6,808 bases of DNA from Tannerella sp. (GTDB lineage Bacteria > Bacteroidota > Bacteroidia > Bacteroidales > Tannerellaceae): the NCBI GenBank assembly GCA_031289515.1, contig JAITPH010000277.1, positions 1 to 6,808 of the forward strand, read 5' to 3'. The notes beneath the pieces are model-generated. The model was not told where the DNA came from and ran no database searches. It worked only from the letters and a program-made list of their open reading frames with translations. The position numbers and the translations under genes are program-made. Positions 1-6,142 of this stretch are shown piece by piece (the stretch's first letter is position 1; each line of letters begins with the position of its first letter).

Positions 1-28
1 GGTGGTTCTCACTCCGGAATGAACCACC
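1..28. repeat. Short hairpin at the left edge
   Basis: GGTGGTTC (1-8) is the reverse complement of GAACCACC (21-28), with a 12-base loop. It is followed by a C-rich stretch (CCCCACCCACC). The structure may continue outside the window, so its role (terminator of a gene to the left, or repeat) is unknown. Confidence 0.4.
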
Positions 29-68
29 CCACCCACCTCCGCCCCCTCCAAAAGAAGGGAATCAAAAC

Positions 69-80
69 CGTCATTGCGAG
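69..80. repeat. Short fragment of the 26-bp repeat arm
   Basis: CGTCATTGCGAG at 69-80 is identical to 140-151, the outer end of the full repeat, and then diverges into A/T-rich sequence. It is probably a decayed remnant of another copy. Confidence 0.5.
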
Positions 81-139
81 AAAATTACTAAACAAGTTTT
101 GCAAACAGGAAAAATGACGTAGGAAACGGCTACGCTTGC

Positions 140-210
140 CGTCATTGCGAGGAACGAAGCAATCCGGAAGATATACAGGGCGCTGGATTGCTTCGTTCCT
201 CGCAATGACG
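140..210. repeat. 26-bp perfect inverted repeat of the GTCATTGCGAGGAACG type
   Basis: The left arm (140-165, starting CGTCATTGCGAGGAACG) and the right arm (185-210) are exact reverse complements, separated by a 19-base spacer (166-184). Repeats with this GTCATTGCGAGGAACGAAGCAATCC-like sequence are known as dispersed, multi-copy intergenic elements in several bacterial genomes. No gene overlaps it. It would fold into a very stable hairpin in RNA from either strand. Confidence 0.8.
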
Positions 211-247
211 TCCGTCAATCTCAGTTATCAATTGTCAATTATTGAAG

Positions 248-272
248 CTGGATTGCTTCGTTTCCGTCTCGC
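248..272. repeat. Degenerate partial copy of the 26-bp repeat arm
   Basis: CTGGATTGCTTCGTT at 248-262 is identical to 183-197, and the following TCCGTCTCGCA resembles the TCCTCGCA of the full arm with a small insertion. The copy then breaks off into the GGATTTGCAATCC repeat, so the two repeat families abut here. Confidence 0.6.
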
Positions 273-289
273 AGGATTTGCAATCCTGC
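271..289. repeat. 8-bp hairpin with the same GGATTTGCAATCC core
   Basis: GCAGGATT (271-278) pairs with AATCCTGC (282-289) across a 3-base loop. Its core GGATTTGCAATCC (274-286) is repeated exactly at 305-317 and partly inverted at 331-340 (TTGCAAATCC), so this looks like a second, shorter member of the same repeat family beside the 298-347 hairpin. Confidence 0.55.
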
Positions 290-297
290 ACAATGGA

Positions 298-347
298 AAT
301 ACAAGGATTTGCAATCCCGCCTTTTGCGAATTGCAAATCCTTGTATT
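298..347. terminator. 18-bp perfect hairpin after the DUF2442 gene, possible bidirectional terminator
   Basis: AATACAAGGATTTGCAAT (298-315) and its exact reverse complement (330-347) flank a 14-base loop. The hairpin begins 13 bases past the restored DUF2442 stop on the minus strand, where an operon terminator would be expected. It lacks a long T tract on the minus strand (the arm ends in ATT followed by TCC). The GGATTTGCAATCC core recurs nearby, so it may be a dispersed genomic repeat that also terminates transcription. Confidence 0.5.
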
Positions 348-360
348 CTCCGCGCAACTT

Positions 361-598
361 TCAAATTTTTATGCTGTCAAGATATATCGTATCCGGACAA
401 AGGTCGGCTTCGTTTTTCCATTGTACAGTACCCGGAAACGGACGTTACGGATTTGAATACGAAAGGGTCTTTCAAAGGGAGAAACACCTCGCAGTTCAAA
501 TAGGGCTTGACATCGAATATACCCGCTTTTCCATTCATAAACCATACTCGAAGTGTGTAACCGTCTTCCGGTTTTACCTTTAATACTCTTGGATTCAC
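361..598 (-). pseudogene. DUF2442 family protein, interrupted by a one-base frameshift
   Basis: From a GTG at 596-598 the frame gives MNPRVLKVKPEDGYTLRVWF and FDVKPYL (residues 29-34 region), characteristic of the small DUF2442 family (about 75-85 residues, function unknown, often encoded next to a DUF4160 gene and sometimes grouped with toxin-antitoxin-like pairs). In this frame the protein ends at 377-379 after 73 residues with an unrelated tail. Removing one base from the CCC at 431-433 (GGG on the coding strand) restores the family ending: GTVQWKNEADLCPDTIY, then LDSIKI and a TGA at 361-363, for a normal 78 residues. So the gene carries a +1 insertion in a short homopolymer, or the read contains an error there. 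It begins 44 bases after the GH95-like stop with no obvious promoter between, so readthrough expression is possible. No DUF4160 partner is visible. The GTG start has no ATG alternative in frame before an upstream stop at 623-625. Confidence 0.8.
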
Positions 599-642
599 AG
601 TTGCATTACTTTCATTTCTGTTTCATTCTTTTCAACTTTCAA

Positions 643-3339
643 TTATAAATCAAAGCTGTAAGTATGTCCGGCTTCGGCGGGGAAGACTATGCATTCGCCG
701 TTTGAGGCGTCCATCGTGTAGGATATTTTTTTGCCTGTTGCAATGTCCGTCACGACCGGTTTTTTATCTGTCCACGGATTCATCAGTTGAAGCTGAATGC
801 TGCGGCGCGCCTTCACGGTGACGGCCTGTACGCCGCCTTCGCCGTCTCTGTATGCACTCACTTCAAAGCCGCCCCGCGCAAGGAAGTTGCGAAACGCCGC
901 TACCGTCCAGTCGGGAACTGCCGGAAACAAATGTATACGCCCCGACCGGCTGTTCATCAACCGTTCGGGAACGGCGTTAATCTGGGATGTCAGGATGCCG
1001 TATCCCTCGATGCGCTGCGCTCCGTAGGCATAGCGGCGCGGCACGTCGTCCCTGCCTTTGCCCACAAGAACATAGGCGGCTACATTATTTCCATGTCCGA
1101 CGACGTCGGCCGTCCGCGATACAAGTTCCTTTTCTTCCGCCGGACTGTCAAGCGTGATTTCGTCGGCAAGCGTGACCGGATAGAATCCCGGATACATGCC
1201 GTGGTCGCCGCGCGTATAGCGGGGAAAGGCTTTTTCGTTGGCGCCGAGAATCTCTCCCGATTCGACGCGAAACAGGGGATACGGCGCCAGATTGTCGGCC
1301 ACTTCGCGCCAGCCGGGAATCAGATTCGCGTCGACGTCCAGATACTTCGCCGCTTCTATCGCCAGATTGAGCGTTTTCCGGAACATCGCTATTGCTCCGG
1401 TATTGTTGCGCGTATATTCCATCCGGTAGGATATGCCGTAGCCTTCGGTTTCGACCGTCGGCTCAAGGTTGTAAACCTTGCCGTCCCATCCGCGACGAGC
1501 AAAGGCTTCATAGAATATGGCAAGGTCTTTGAGCAGCGGATAGCAGGTGTCGCGAAGGAACGCTTCATCGCCGGTATAGTCCCAAAAGTTCCATATCACT
1601 TTCATTATCTGTCCGGGAACTTCCATCGTGAAGTCCAGCACGGCATTTTCTACATACCACGGACTTTGCCGCGCTGCCGGAAGATAGCCGTGCGCAATAG
1701 TCATGCCGGGCAGTCCGAATTTCACCCGCGCCTTTTCCTTCAGCGTCTCGTGCCAGTGAGAGACTAACCGGGGCCACTGTATTTTCGGCTCGTACTGGTT
1801 GCGCATGAAAAAGCGTCCTTCGGTAAACAGTTCATTGTAGCACGGCAACGAATGCCAGTTCTGTATATCCAGATCAAAGGCGGCGTAACTCGCGCTGCCT
1901 TCGTATTTACCCGGATCGGGGAAACTTTGTCCCAAATGCCCGGTAGTCCAGCTGCGATACACGTCCTTGAAAAAACTGCCGGAGGTCTGATCCTTTTCTT
2001 CCCGCGTCTTGCCGAGCAGGATGCGGCCGTTTTCGCGTTTCTCGTAGAGTTTGTCGTACCAGGCTTTGTTTTCGGCTGCCAAACCTTTATAACTCCGTTT
2101 TTCCGCCTCGACGAGCATTTGCTTTGCACGTTCCATGTAGTCTGGCGATTCGTTCACGGTCGCTATGGCTACGTACAGTCGCGCCTTTCCCTTCCTGTTT
2201 TTCGGCGTTTTCAGCGTCGCGTCCACGGCTACGCCCGGAGCGCCGGATACATACGAATAGGTGAGCGCTTCCAGTTCCGTCATTTCCGGGTGCGTCATCG
2301 TGCGAATGTTGGGCACCATCAGAAAGCCCTGATTGTCGCGCGGGATAACCGGTTTCGTGCCCAAATCCTTTTGGAGGTCGTGTCCGGCAAAATCGTACTG
2401 CGCATCGGATACCATCGCCATCATGACGTAGCGAAAGCCTTGCGGGAATGTTTCTTCGGCCGGAAATACCTGATGAATCCAGAAGAAACGTCCGTCCGTA
2501 CCGTACGTCGGCGGCTCGAAAACGCCGTTCCTGTCCCTGTCCGCCTCGAAATCGTAATAATCGGGAGGCTCGTTGATGTCTGCAGGCTGGAATACAACCG
2601 CTTTCTTGTACGTGCCGTCCTCTTCCATGTAACGCCGGTGTCCCTGATCAAGATTGCGAAAGAGGCGCAAAGTGACGCTGTTTTCCAGATTTTCATAATC
2701 CAGGTCGATAGCCGTAACGTTCTTCTCCATCGAAAGAAGATAGCCTATATTCAGTTTCCTGTCGCCGTTTTCGAGCCGGATAGCGATTTCGCCGTTTTTC
2801 AGATGCTCCACGGCGACCGGCTGGGCGATTCCCTTGAAGTCGGGCGACTTGATAATTATCTGTCCGACCGATTTCTGGCAGGGGAAAGGATATACTTCGC
2901 TCCAGAGACCGTGATTGTAACGCCCTCCCCGCTTGTCGAGCGAGAAAAACGACGGACGTGTCATTCCCGCCATCGGCATGTCGTTCAAGTCTTTGTTCTT
3001 TTCGGAATATGCCGCTTCCATCACGTCGTCCATCGTAAAATGGTCGCGATCGATGTAGCGCCGGTCTATTATGTCGGTTTTAAGCATACTGACGGTGATA
3101 TTGTCGGCGCCGCCCCATATAGCCGCGCGGGTCGTTAAGGAACTTGTCGTCACGGTCCGGCTCGGTTGAAGCGGATTCAATGCAACGGTATTCGTCGCCG
3201 TCGCCGCCATTTCCTTCCATGTTTTCTCTCCGGAAAAAATGGCGTCGATGCGCTCCTTCGAGTTGGTTTGCGCCGACAGGTCGCAAATTGTCGCCGCCCA
3301 TAACGCAAGACAGCAGATGTATGAAATTTTTGAAGTCAT
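643..3339 (-). CDS. Secreted GH95-like six-hairpin glycosidase
   Basis: I chose the ATG at 3337-3339, giving 898 residues. It lies 11 bases after the GH3 stop and begins directly with a signal peptide (MTSKISYICC..., hydrophobic to about residue 23, probable cleavage LSA|Q). An ATG at 3376-3378 would add 13 polar residues before the signal and overlap GH3 by 28 bases; it is less likely. The N-terminal half (about 70-390) is beta-rich and the second half (about 455-800) resembles the (alpha/alpha)6 barrel of GH95, with FDLDIQNWHSLPCYNELF (488-505) where GH95 has its N-x-N substrate/catalytic segment and NLEPTVETEGYG (624-635) where GH95 has its catalytic glutamate. The ending RIHLFPAVPDW...ARGGFEVSA (801-829) is very like the GH95 C-terminal region. 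Characterised GH95 enzymes are alpha-L-fucosidases or alpha-L-galactosidases. The expected GH95 motifs are changed here, so the sugar removed cannot be named; another six-hairpin family is possible. Co-transcription with GH3 suggests a shared glycan substrate. Confidence 0.8.
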   Translation of the reverse strand: MTSKISYICCLALWAATICDLSAQTNSKERIDAIFSGEKTWKEMAATATNTVALNPLQPSRTVTTSSLTTRAAIWGGADNITVSMLKTDIIDRRYIDRDHFTMDDVMEAAYSEKNKDLNDMPMAGMTRPSFFSLDKRGGRYNHGLWSEVYPFPCQKSVGQIIIKSPDFKGIAQPVAVEHLKNGEIAIRLENGDRKLNIGYLLSMEKNVTAIDLDYENLENSVTLRLFRNLDQGHRRYMEEDGTYKKAVVFQPADINEPPDYYDFEADRDRNGVFEPPTYGTDGRFFWIHQVFPAEETFPQGFRYVMMAMVSDAQYDFAGHDLQKDLGTKPVIPRDNQGFLMVPNIRTMTHPEMTELEALTYSYVSGAPGVAVDATLKTPKNRKGKARLYVAIATVNESPDYMERAKQMLVEAEKRSYKGLAAENKAWYDKLYEKRENGRILLGKTREEKDQTSGSFFKDVYRSWTTGHLGQSFPDPGKYEGSASYAAFDLDIQNWHSLPCYNELFTEGRFFMRNQYEPKIQWPRLVSHWHETLKEKARVKFGLPGMTIAHGYLPAARQSPWYVENAVLDFTMEVPGQIMKVIWNFWDYTGDEAFLRDTCYPLLKDLAIFYEAFARRGWDGKVYNLEPTVETEGYGISYRMEYTRNNTGAIAMFRKTLNLAIEAAKYLDVDANLIPGWREVADNLAPYPLFRVESGEILGANEKAFPRYTRGDHGMYPGFYPVTLADEITLDSPAEEKELVSRTADVVGHGNNVAAYVLVGKGRDDVPRRYAYGAQRIEGYGILTSQINAVPERLMNSRSGRIHLFPAVPDWTVAAFRNFLARGGFEVSAYRDGEGGVQAVTVKARRSIQLQLMNPWTDKKPVVTDIATGKKISYTMDASNGECIVFPAEAGHTYSFDL

Positions 3340-3350
3340 GTCCGGAATAT

Positions 3351-5951
3351 TTACAGTATGACGGTTTTTTGTACGCATTGTCCGCCGGAGATGGCGGCGA
3401 CCGACGGTTGCCCGCCTCCGACAGAGAGTACGACGTCGCCTTTCATCGGCTCGGATTGTCCTTCGGCATTGACTACCGACAGTTCCTTTTCCGTCAGGGT
3501 AAATTCAACCGTTTGCGATTCGCCGGCCTTCAGATATATCCGCCTGAATCCCTTCAGAGCGCGGACAGGCGTTGTAAAGTCGCGTTTATTCGACAGATAG
3601 AGCTGTACGACTTCTTCGCCGTCCTTATCGCCGCTGTTCGTCACATTCACTTTTACCTTGAGCGGCAAACCGGCTCCGGCGTCGCTTGTTTCCGGATTTG
3701 CATACCTGAAGGTTGTATAGCTCAATCCGTAACCGAAGGGATAGATTGGAGCGCCCTTGAAATAGCGATATGTACGGTTTGCCATGCTGTAATCTTCAAA
3801 ATCGGGCAGGTCGTCGACGATTTTGTAGAACGTTACAGGCAAACGTCCGGCGGGATTGTAGTCGCCGAAAAGGACGTCGGCAACGGCTTGTCCTCCTGCC
3901 TGTCCGCCGTACCATGCGTTGACGATTGCCGGCAGATTCTGCGATTCCCATTCCAGACCGATAGCGCTGCCGGTCATCAGCACGAATACGACCGGCTTTC
4001 CGGTTGCCTTCAGCGCTTTCAGCATGTCTTTCTGCACGGACGGAAGGTCGATTGACGTGCGGTCGCCGCGCTTGAAACCTTCAATGACTACGCCCATCTC
4101 TTCGCCTTCCACCTTCGACGATATGCCTCCGGCAAAAATGATCACGTCGGCGTCTTTCACCGATGCGGCAGTCTCAAGCACATTCGCTTTTTTGAGGTTG
4201 CCCATATCAAGGTTTATCTCCGCATTATCCGCATACTGGCTGTAGTTTATTTCCAGCTTGTAGCCTTTACCCTTTTCCGCGTTCAGCAGATAATAAGCGT
4301 TGATTTTGCCTGTCTTTTCCTGCTTCACGCCGTCGATGTACAGTTCCGCCCAGTCGTCGGCTGCGAGTTCGAAGCAAACCTGTCCGCTTTCCTTGGGCGT
4401 AAAGACGGTCGTCCATACGGCAGACATCTGGCGTGCAATGAGGCCGTCGGCAATGTCCTGTCCGTCGCCCCAGCAATAGTTCACCTGCGCTTCCACGCGG
4501 GAGAGAACCGGGTCGCCTTCGCGTTTCGTATTCTGATAGTAGGTTGCCTTGAAGCCCGGTTGTCCGTCATAAGCGAAGCATTGTCCGTCGTAGCGGGAGG
4601 TAAACACCCAGTCGTCGGTCAGATTGACGCCTTTTTCGTACACGACTTCTATTGCGTTTCCGGCTTTTGCGCGGATGCCTTCCAGAAGCGTCGTTATTTC
4701 GGTCGGATAGCCGTAATAGTTTGCCAGCAATACGCTTTCGCTGTCGGCATTCGGGCCTACTACTGCGATTTTCCTGACCGTACTCCGGTTGAGCGGCAAC
4801 AGGTTGTTTTCGTTTTTCAGAAGAACGATGGACTGTTGCGCCATTTTCAAGGCGTGCGCTTTGTGTTCCGGCGATTCAAGTACTGAAACCGGCGTTTGGG
4901 CATAAGGCACGCGGTCGTCCGGGTCGAACATTCCCATCCGGAATCTGATGTTGAAAAGCCTTTTCAGCGAAGCGTCTACCGCTTCTTCCGTGATCAGTCC
5001 GTCTGCTACGGCTTTTGCCAAAGCCTGATATGCGCCGTTGCCCGCACATTCGCAGTCCGTGCCGTGCAATACGGCGTCGGCTGCGGCTGCGGCTGCATCG
5101 GGATGCGTCTTGTGCGTTTGGAAAAAGTCCTGTATGCCGCCGCAGTCCGATGTTACATAACCGTCGAAATGCCATTGATTCTTCAATATATCCATCATCA
5201 ACAAATCGCTGCCGCAACAAGGCTGACCGAAATAGGCATTGTAGGCGCACATCACGCCGCTAACGTCCGCTTCGGTAACCAATTCACGGAATGCGGGCAG
5301 ATAGGTATCCCACAAATCGAAATTACTTACTTCGGCATTGTAGGTATGCCTGTTCCATTCGGGCCCGCTATGCACGGCGTAGTGCTTGGCGCAGGCTGAC
5401 GATTTCAGGTAGACCGGATCGTCGCCCTGCAATCCCTTCACGAAAGAAGAGCCGATTGTAGCCGTCAGGAAAGGGTCTTCGCCGTAAGTCTCCTGTCCCC
5501 TGCCCCATCGCGGGTCTCTAAATATGTTAATGTTGGGACTCCAGTATGTCAGTCCGAGAAAAATCCCCGTTTTCCCTTTCCGGGTCGCATCGTGATAGAT
5601 AGCCCGCCCTTCGTCGGAGATATAGTCCGCCATACGGAGTACAGACTGCGTATCCCAGGTAGCGGCAATGCCGATAGCCTGCGGAAAAGAAGTAGCCGGA
5701 TAGGGACTGCGAGCGATGCCGTGCAAGGCTTCGTTCCAATAGTTGTATGCCGGAACGCCCAGGCGTTCGATGGACGGCGCATTGTTTACCATCTGGCCGA
5801 CCTTTTCGTCGAGCGTCATACGGCTTACCAGATCATTAACCCTGTCTTCAAGAGACAAATCAGGATTCCGATAGGCGTATCGAGACTGCCGTTCGGAACA
5901 CGCGGACAAACACAATACGAGTCCGCAAGCGAATACAAAAGACTTTTTCAT
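3351..5951 (-). CDS. GH3 glycosidase with PA14 insertion, lipoprotein; beta-xylosidase/beta-glucosidase type
   Basis: This 866-residue exo-glycosidase would remove terminal beta-linked sugars (xylose or glucose) from oligosaccharides. Residues 1-18 form a lipoprotein signal ending in the lipobox LSAC, so Cys18 is probably lipidated and the enzyme anchored in the cell envelope. The GH3 N-terminal domain covers about 30-345: NYWNEALHGIAR (70-81), DPRWGRGQETYGEDP (146-160), KHYAVHSGPEWNRH (189-202), and VTSDCGG (266-272), where D269 is the expected nucleophile. The GH3 C-terminal domain starts near 370 (SIVLLKN) and is interrupted by a PA14-like domain at about 465-585. It resumes with GGISSKVEGEE (608-618), where E615 or E617 is the likely acid/base. 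A fibronectin-III-like domain closes the protein (about 762-850). The KHYAVHSGPEWNRH type is common in Bacteroidota beta-xylosidases, but beta-glucosidases share much of it, so the substrate is not certain. The ATG at 5949-5951 follows a good promoter and begins a proper signal peptide. It is the first gene of an operon with the GH95-like gene 11 bases downstream. Confidence 0.93.
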   Translation of the reverse strand: MKKSFVFACGLVLCLSACSERQSRYAYRNPDLSLEDRVNDLVSRMTLDEKVGQMVNNAPSIERLGVPAYNYWNEALHGIARSPYPATSFPQAIGIAATWDTQSVLRMADYISDEGRAIYHDATRKGKTGIFLGLTYWSPNINIFRDPRWGRGQETYGEDPFLTATIGSSFVKGLQGDDPVYLKSSACAKHYAVHSGPEWNRHTYNAEVSNFDLWDTYLPAFRELVTEADVSGVMCAYNAYFGQPCCGSDLLMMDILKNQWHFDGYVTSDCGGIQDFFQTHKTHPDAAAAAADAVLHGTDCECAGNGAYQALAKAVADGLITEEAVDASLKRLFNIRFRMGMFDPDDRVPYAQTPVSVLESPEHKAHALKMAQQSIVLLKNENNLLPLNRSTVRKIAVVGPNADSESVLLANYYGYPTEITTLLEGIRAKAGNAIEVVYEKGVNLTDDWVFTSRYDGQCFAYDGQPGFKATYYQNTKREGDPVLSRVEAQVNYCWGDGQDIADGLIARQMSAVWTTVFTPKESGQVCFELAADDWAELYIDGVKQEKTGKINAYYLLNAEKGKGYKLEINYSQYADNAEINLDMGNLKKANVLETAASVKDADVIIFAGGISSKVEGEEMGVVIEGFKRGDRTSIDLPSVQKDMLKALKATGKPVVFVLMTGSAIGLEWESQNLPAIVNAWYGGQAGGQAVADVLFGDYNPAGRLPVTFYKIVDDLPDFEDYSMANRTYRYFKGAPIYPFGYGLSYTTFRYANPETSDAGAGLPLKVKVNVTNSGDKDGEEVVQLYLSNKRDFTTPVRALKGFRRIYLKAGESQTVEFTLTEKELSVVNAEGQSEPMKGDVVLSVGGGQPSVAAISGGQCVQKTVIL

Positions 5952-5980
5952 CGTTCAATTTTATTTAGTTTATTATCACG

Positions 5981-6011
5981 CAAAGTTATAAAAAAAATTA
6001 TCATTCCGAAA
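5981..6011 (-). promoter_or_regulatory. Bacteroidota-type promoter for the GH3/GH95-like operon
   Basis: Read on the minus strand, TAACTTTG (5988 to 5981) matches the Bacteroidota -7 consensus TAnnTTTG exactly. Nineteen bases upstream, TTTC (6011 to 6008) is a one-mismatch version of the -33 TTTG element, at the expected spacing. Transcription would start near 5975, leaving a leader of about 25 bases before the GH3 ATG. The leader is A/T-rich (AAATAAAATTGAACG just before the start) with no clear Shine-Dalgarno sequence, as is usual in this phylum. The -33 element touches the left arm of the inverted repeat, so that element could influence initiation. Confidence 0.65.
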
Positions 6012-6137
6012 ATATTAAATGATTATCCGCATATCTCGTAGAGATGTATCGCTCGGTAGAAAATGAATTTTACCCTATTCTCTGCATTCCGTCGGGAATG
6101 CAGAGATAGGATGTATTGCGGATAATCATTAAATATT
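6011..6137. repeat. 127-bp element bounded by 20-bp near-perfect inverted repeats
   Basis: The left arm (6011-6030) and right arm (6118-6137) are reverse complements over 20 bases with one mismatch; the shared core is GCGGATAATCATT. Between the arms are two smaller hairpins (6033-6045 and 6074-6110) and an imperfect direct repeat, GATGTATCGC at 6043-6052 and GATGTATTGCG at 6110-6120. There is no coding frame of note inside. An 8-base ATTATCAT occurs at 5997-6004 and 6135-6142, but the right copy overlaps the arm, so it is not a clean target-site duplication. The layout fits a small non-autonomous insertion (MITE-like) or a structured intergenic RNA/terminator region lying after the ceramidase-like gene. 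Which of these it is cannot be decided from one copy. Confidence 0.6.
6074..6110. terminator. Strong hairpin between the ceramidase-like gene and GH3, possible terminator
   Basis: CTCTGCATTCC (6080-6090) pairs perfectly with GGAATGCAGAG (6095-6105) across a 4-base GTCG loop. The stem extends by CCTAT/ATAGG (6074-6078 with 6106-6110) past a single unpaired T at 6079, for 16 pairs in all. It lies 33 bases past the stop of the ceramidase-like gene. On the minus strand the hairpin is followed by a mixed A/T stretch rather than a run of T, so it is not a textbook Rho-independent terminator. It could equally be part of the surrounding inverted-repeat element. Confidence 0.45.
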
Positions 6138-6142
6138 ATCAT

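Larger units (their letters stand above)
1..360. other. Non-coding, repeat-dense intergenic region
   Basis: I see no credible gene here. The open frames that cross it run through the inverted repeats, have no family resemblance and lack a supporting start region. The content is the set of hairpins and repeat fragments listed separately, plus an A/T-rich stretch with CAATTGTCAATTATTG near 229-244. It separates the glycosidase operon from whatever lies to the left. Confidence 0.65.

Noticed and set aside
9..218. 69-residue minus-strand frame in the left intergenic region
   Set aside because: It is made largely of the inverted repeat read as protein (MTDVIARNEAIQ and its mirror), a common false gene call over this repeat type.
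1..360. Possible CRISPR array or phage attachment site
   Set aside because: The repeats are inverted, unequal and irregularly spaced, with no repeat-spacer pattern, and no integrase or tRNA is visible.
136..583. Plus-strand small frames of 106, 113 and 64 residues
   Set aside because: They run through the repeats and the antisense of the DUF2442 gene and resemble no family.
787..1767. 326-residue open frame on the plus strand
   Set aside because: It is also an antisense shadow of the GH95-like gene, with no start context or family resemblance.
1852..3138. 428-residue open frame on the plus strand, antisense to the GH95-like gene
   Set aside because: It lies wholly inside a well-supported gene, has no recognisable domain or repeated family motif, and its composition is what the reverse complement of that gene would give.
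3144..4055. 303-residue plus-strand frame crossing the GH95-like/GH3 junction
   Set aside because: It is antisense to two confident genes and shows no domain.
5997..6142. ATTATCAT at 5997-6004 and 6135-6142 as a target-site duplication
   Set aside because: The right copy overlaps the inverted-repeat arm and the left one lies six bases outside its arm, so the positions are not symmetrical; in such A/T-rich DNA an 8-base match can occur by chance.
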